A DNA stretch of 64,000 bases from assembly GCA_018389105.1 (NCBI GenBank), contig JACATO010000589.1, positions 980,001-1,044,000 on the forward strand, written 5' to 3'. The notes beneath the pieces are model-generated. The model did no database searches and had not been told where the DNA came from. It saw nothing but the letters and a program-made list of their open reading frames with translations. The position numbers were made by a program, and so were the translations under genes. This stretch comes from Nautilus pompilius (lineage: Eukaryota; Mollusca; Cephalopoda; Nautilida; Nautilidae). Below, piece after piece: positions 61,690-64,000 of the stretch (position 1 is its first letter; each line of letters begins with the position of its first letter).

Positions 61690-63362
61690 CTATAGGGAGG
61701 TCGGGCTCAGGTATGCGGGGTGCTGATGGTCCAGGTGGTGGTGACTGTTGAGACGAAGGGGTTTGAGTGGCAGAGGTTGGTGCTTCAGGTACTTCAGAGG
61801 AAGCACTAGAAGGTTTATCAACCTTGTTAAAGAAGACATCATGGGTTTATTGAATGGCTGCTTGCCTATTTTCTTCATAAATGATTTTGTAGCAGGATAA
61901 TCTATTCTGCTAACTTTACCCAGTCTTGATCCATCTTCTCAAGAGCAGCCATCCAGCATTAAACAACCTCAAGGTGTTGGCTTACCCCTTTGTCATAAAC
62001 TTCTTTCGATGTTCTCATCGGCAGGGTTGTCTTCATGGCGCTCCTTCTCGGCCTCCAACTTCATCAGGTCTTCATTTGAGAGCTCCTGTGAATGGCTCTT
62101 GAGTAATGTTGCCCCATCTTTAACTGGCACCTCCAGCTATTGTTTTTGAGCCAAGTTGACCACTTCTTTGGACACGTTGTTGACATTGTCCGTAAAGCTC
62201 TTGAAGTTGTGGACGAACAGAGGGCAGACTTTCTTCCAGACACCATTCATATTCATTGCTTTGACCTCGTCTCACACTGCTGCAATGTTCCTGACAGCTT
62301 GAAGGATATTGTAACCCCTCCAGAACACCCTCAGTGGCTTCCCCTTCTCATCAGTAGCCTTAATAGTCTGGGCAAATGTGCGGAGGAGGAAGTAGGCCTT
62401 AAATGTTGCGATGACTCCCTGGTCCATTGGTTAAAAATGGAAATGCTGCTTGCCAGCATGTGAGGGTTGGTGGATGACCAGGGGCATTATTGAGGATGGC
62501 AATATCTTGAAGGGATTATTTGATTCCCTGCAATATTCCTTCAACTCAGGAATCAGGTGGTCTCAGAATCACTCCTCGGAAGTGTGCCTTTTCACCCAGG
62601 CACTGTTATTGGACTTCCAAATCATGGGAAAGGAACCTTTACAGATGCCCATGAAGAGCTGCGATTTTTGGCGTGGTACACTAGCAGAGGCATGAGCTTG
62701 AGATCCCCCTTCGCATTACCCCCAAGTATCAATGTATGGCGGTCCTTTGCTGCCTTCAAACCAGGCATCATCTCATCCTTCCCAATGTATGTCTGTTCCA
62801 GTATTTTTTTCCAAAATAATCCCATCTCATTAACATTAATCACTTGTTTGGGCAAATACTCTGTCGTCAACATCCCAACCAGCATAATAGAAAAGTGTTT
62901 GACTGCATCTTCACCAGCTCTAGGCTCTCACCACTAACTTTCACGTTATGTAGGTTTGCATGAGCCTTGTACTGATTAAACCATCCATGACTTGCCACAA
63001 ACAAACCCTTAGTTACACCTTTTTTCACTTTTAAGTCTTCATAGAGACTTGGCTTTTGCCTGGATAAGCTGGAGACTGAGTGGTGATGCAAGCCACTGAC
63101 TTTGGTCTTCAATCCACAAGGTTAATAATTTTTCCATTTTCCCAATTAAGCCAGAGCATTGCTTTGTAATTGCTATTGCTTTCTTTTGGGCAGATCCTTT
63201 CATGTGTTCTTTTATTCTCTCCTTCAAAATTGTGTTTATTGTCGATATGGCCATCCCCATAGTATGTGCAATGGTAGTTAGATGCTTATGGATCACCAAC
63301 ACTCGAGATGCAGATAAATATGAGACCACCACTGCACAACTACAAGTAGTACCCAAATTCAT
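61690..63362 (-). pseudogene. TIGD1-like Tigger transposase, broken
   Basis: Minus-strand blocks in order are MGMAISTINTILKERIKEHM and KMEKLLTLWIEDQ (CENP-B-like DNA-binding region), then GLFVASHGWFNQYKAHANLH with NVKVSGESLELV. The DDE core follows: QVINVNEMGLFWKK, where the usual catalytic D in N-x-D-E-T-G-L is replaced (VNEMGL), then RHTLILGGNAKGDLKLMPLL. Later come a PMDQGVIATFKAYFLL-like block near 62430-62385 and a Pro-rich tail. Stops and frame changes occur throughout. Confidence 0.85.
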
Positions 63363-63942
63363 CTGTACATAAAGAATTTATGCACCTCAGTTTTTTTTTG
63401 GTATTCTTTAATTTACATATGTCAAGTGTTACATAAACCAAGGATTTCTGTACAAAAGAAATACCTATTGCATATGAAATGTTCCAGCTTACCTCCCCTG
63501 TACTTTGAATGTATTCAGTGCCCAAGCATATATTAGTGCTTACATTGTTTCCTAAAGGTGTAAAAAGGTCAAAATTTGTGTCTCAAAAATTGTTTTACTT
63601 TTTTATCTTTTGATAATCTACACAGTAAATCTTAAAAAGTAACTTTAAATAACATCTAATTCAACTAAAAAAGCCAAAAACAAACGTTTTTTTTTCTTTG
63701 TTTAACACCATTAAACATAATCATAAATTTGTCATAAACTCTTTTGATATGTAAAAAAATCCCTGCTGTTTAAAAGACAGTGTGAAAGTGATTTTGTGAT
63801 ATTCTATAATTTATTACTTCTCTAATTACTAGTCATGGACTGTGTCTCTGTCTCACACGCATCACAAATGACTTATTCTGAGCATCTTTCCACCTGTCAC
63901 CTAGTATAATTCAATCAGTGGACCATAGACTAAGGTTAACTG
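61690..63942 (-). mobile_element. Tigger element with TIGD1-like transposase, minus strand, decayed
   Basis: On the minus strand the transposase order is complete from helix-turn-helix to C terminus. The probable 5' end is at 63942, where the minus strand reads CAGTTAACCTTAGTCTATGG with TA outside it, in the style of Tigger termini. I did not find the matching 3' terminus, so the lower limit is only the end of coding. Confidence 0.8.
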
Positions 63943-64000
63943 TATAAATTCAAAACTGAACATATTAGAAACTGAGAATTATTGTTGTTGTTTTCAAAAC
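63943..64000. other. Right edge of window
   Basis: AT-rich flank beyond the Tigger terminus; too short to interpret. Confidence 0.4.

Noticed and set aside
1-64000. CRISPR array, bacterial operon features, tRNA or rRNA genes
   Set aside because: The sequence is eukaryotic with spliceosomal introns. No spaced short repeats of array type and no recognisable tRNA or rRNA core were seen by eye.

Overview
This is an AT-rich, intron-rich metazoan nuclear sequence with dense transposon content. Its main gene is a receptor-type protein tyrosine phosphatase whose extracellular side is a row of eight-cysteine EGF-like modules, each on one phase-1 exon. That architecture and the transposon mix (Ty3/Gypsy, Jockey/I-like LINE, several hATs, Tigger, IS630/mariner-like) fit an invertebrate, most likely a mollusc. 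The taxon is inferred from family knowledge, not proven here.

Layout. 1-14.7 kb holds no intact gene. It contains a LINE remnant (about 1.5-4.3 kb, +), a decayed Ty3/Gypsy element (about 6.8-9.6 kb, -) and an unexplained GC/CpG-rich island (about 10.9-12.5 kb) with broken minus-strand frames I cannot assign. From 14,715 to 58,779 on the plus strand I can chain 24 exons with GT/AG borders and continuous phase, about 917 codons. They encode a signal peptide, seven EGF-like modules, one transmembrane helix, a phosphatase domain D1 and an incomplete, probably inactive D2. The last D2 exons lie outside the window or are lost. In D1 the catalytic Cys/Arg loop (HCRAGIGRTG) is intact, but the WPD loop reads WQD and the phosphotyrosine loop reads KNRF. 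D2 has WPN and lacks the canonical N-terminal motifs.

The EGF region was shaped by recent duplication. A unit of about 4.42 kb (19.11-23.53 kb) is repeated at 23.53-27.37 kb, each copy carrying one c-type and one a-type EGF exon, and the a-type segment also exists at 17.14-18.07 kb. The unit boundary shows a 4-bp microhomology. Older EGF exons survive only as decayed sequence.

The 10.2 kb intron before the transmembrane exon is filled by a decayed ZMYM1-like hAT. Two further hATs sit inside it back to back, sharing the same 8-bp target (gtctagac). A Ty3/Gypsy element with both LTRs occupies the intron after the D1 active-site exon. A 572-bp IS630/mariner-type deletion derivative lies in the last D2 intron seen.

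Downstream (59.2-61.6 kb) is a 2.3 kb element with 12-bp inverted termini beginning CACAGG and TTA on both sides. It carries a decayed but recognisable protein of a widespread unnamed family (motif GERFHQD) and is the best candidate here for an under-described transposon type. A decayed Tigger/TIGD1-like gene fills 61.7-63.9 kb on the minus strand.
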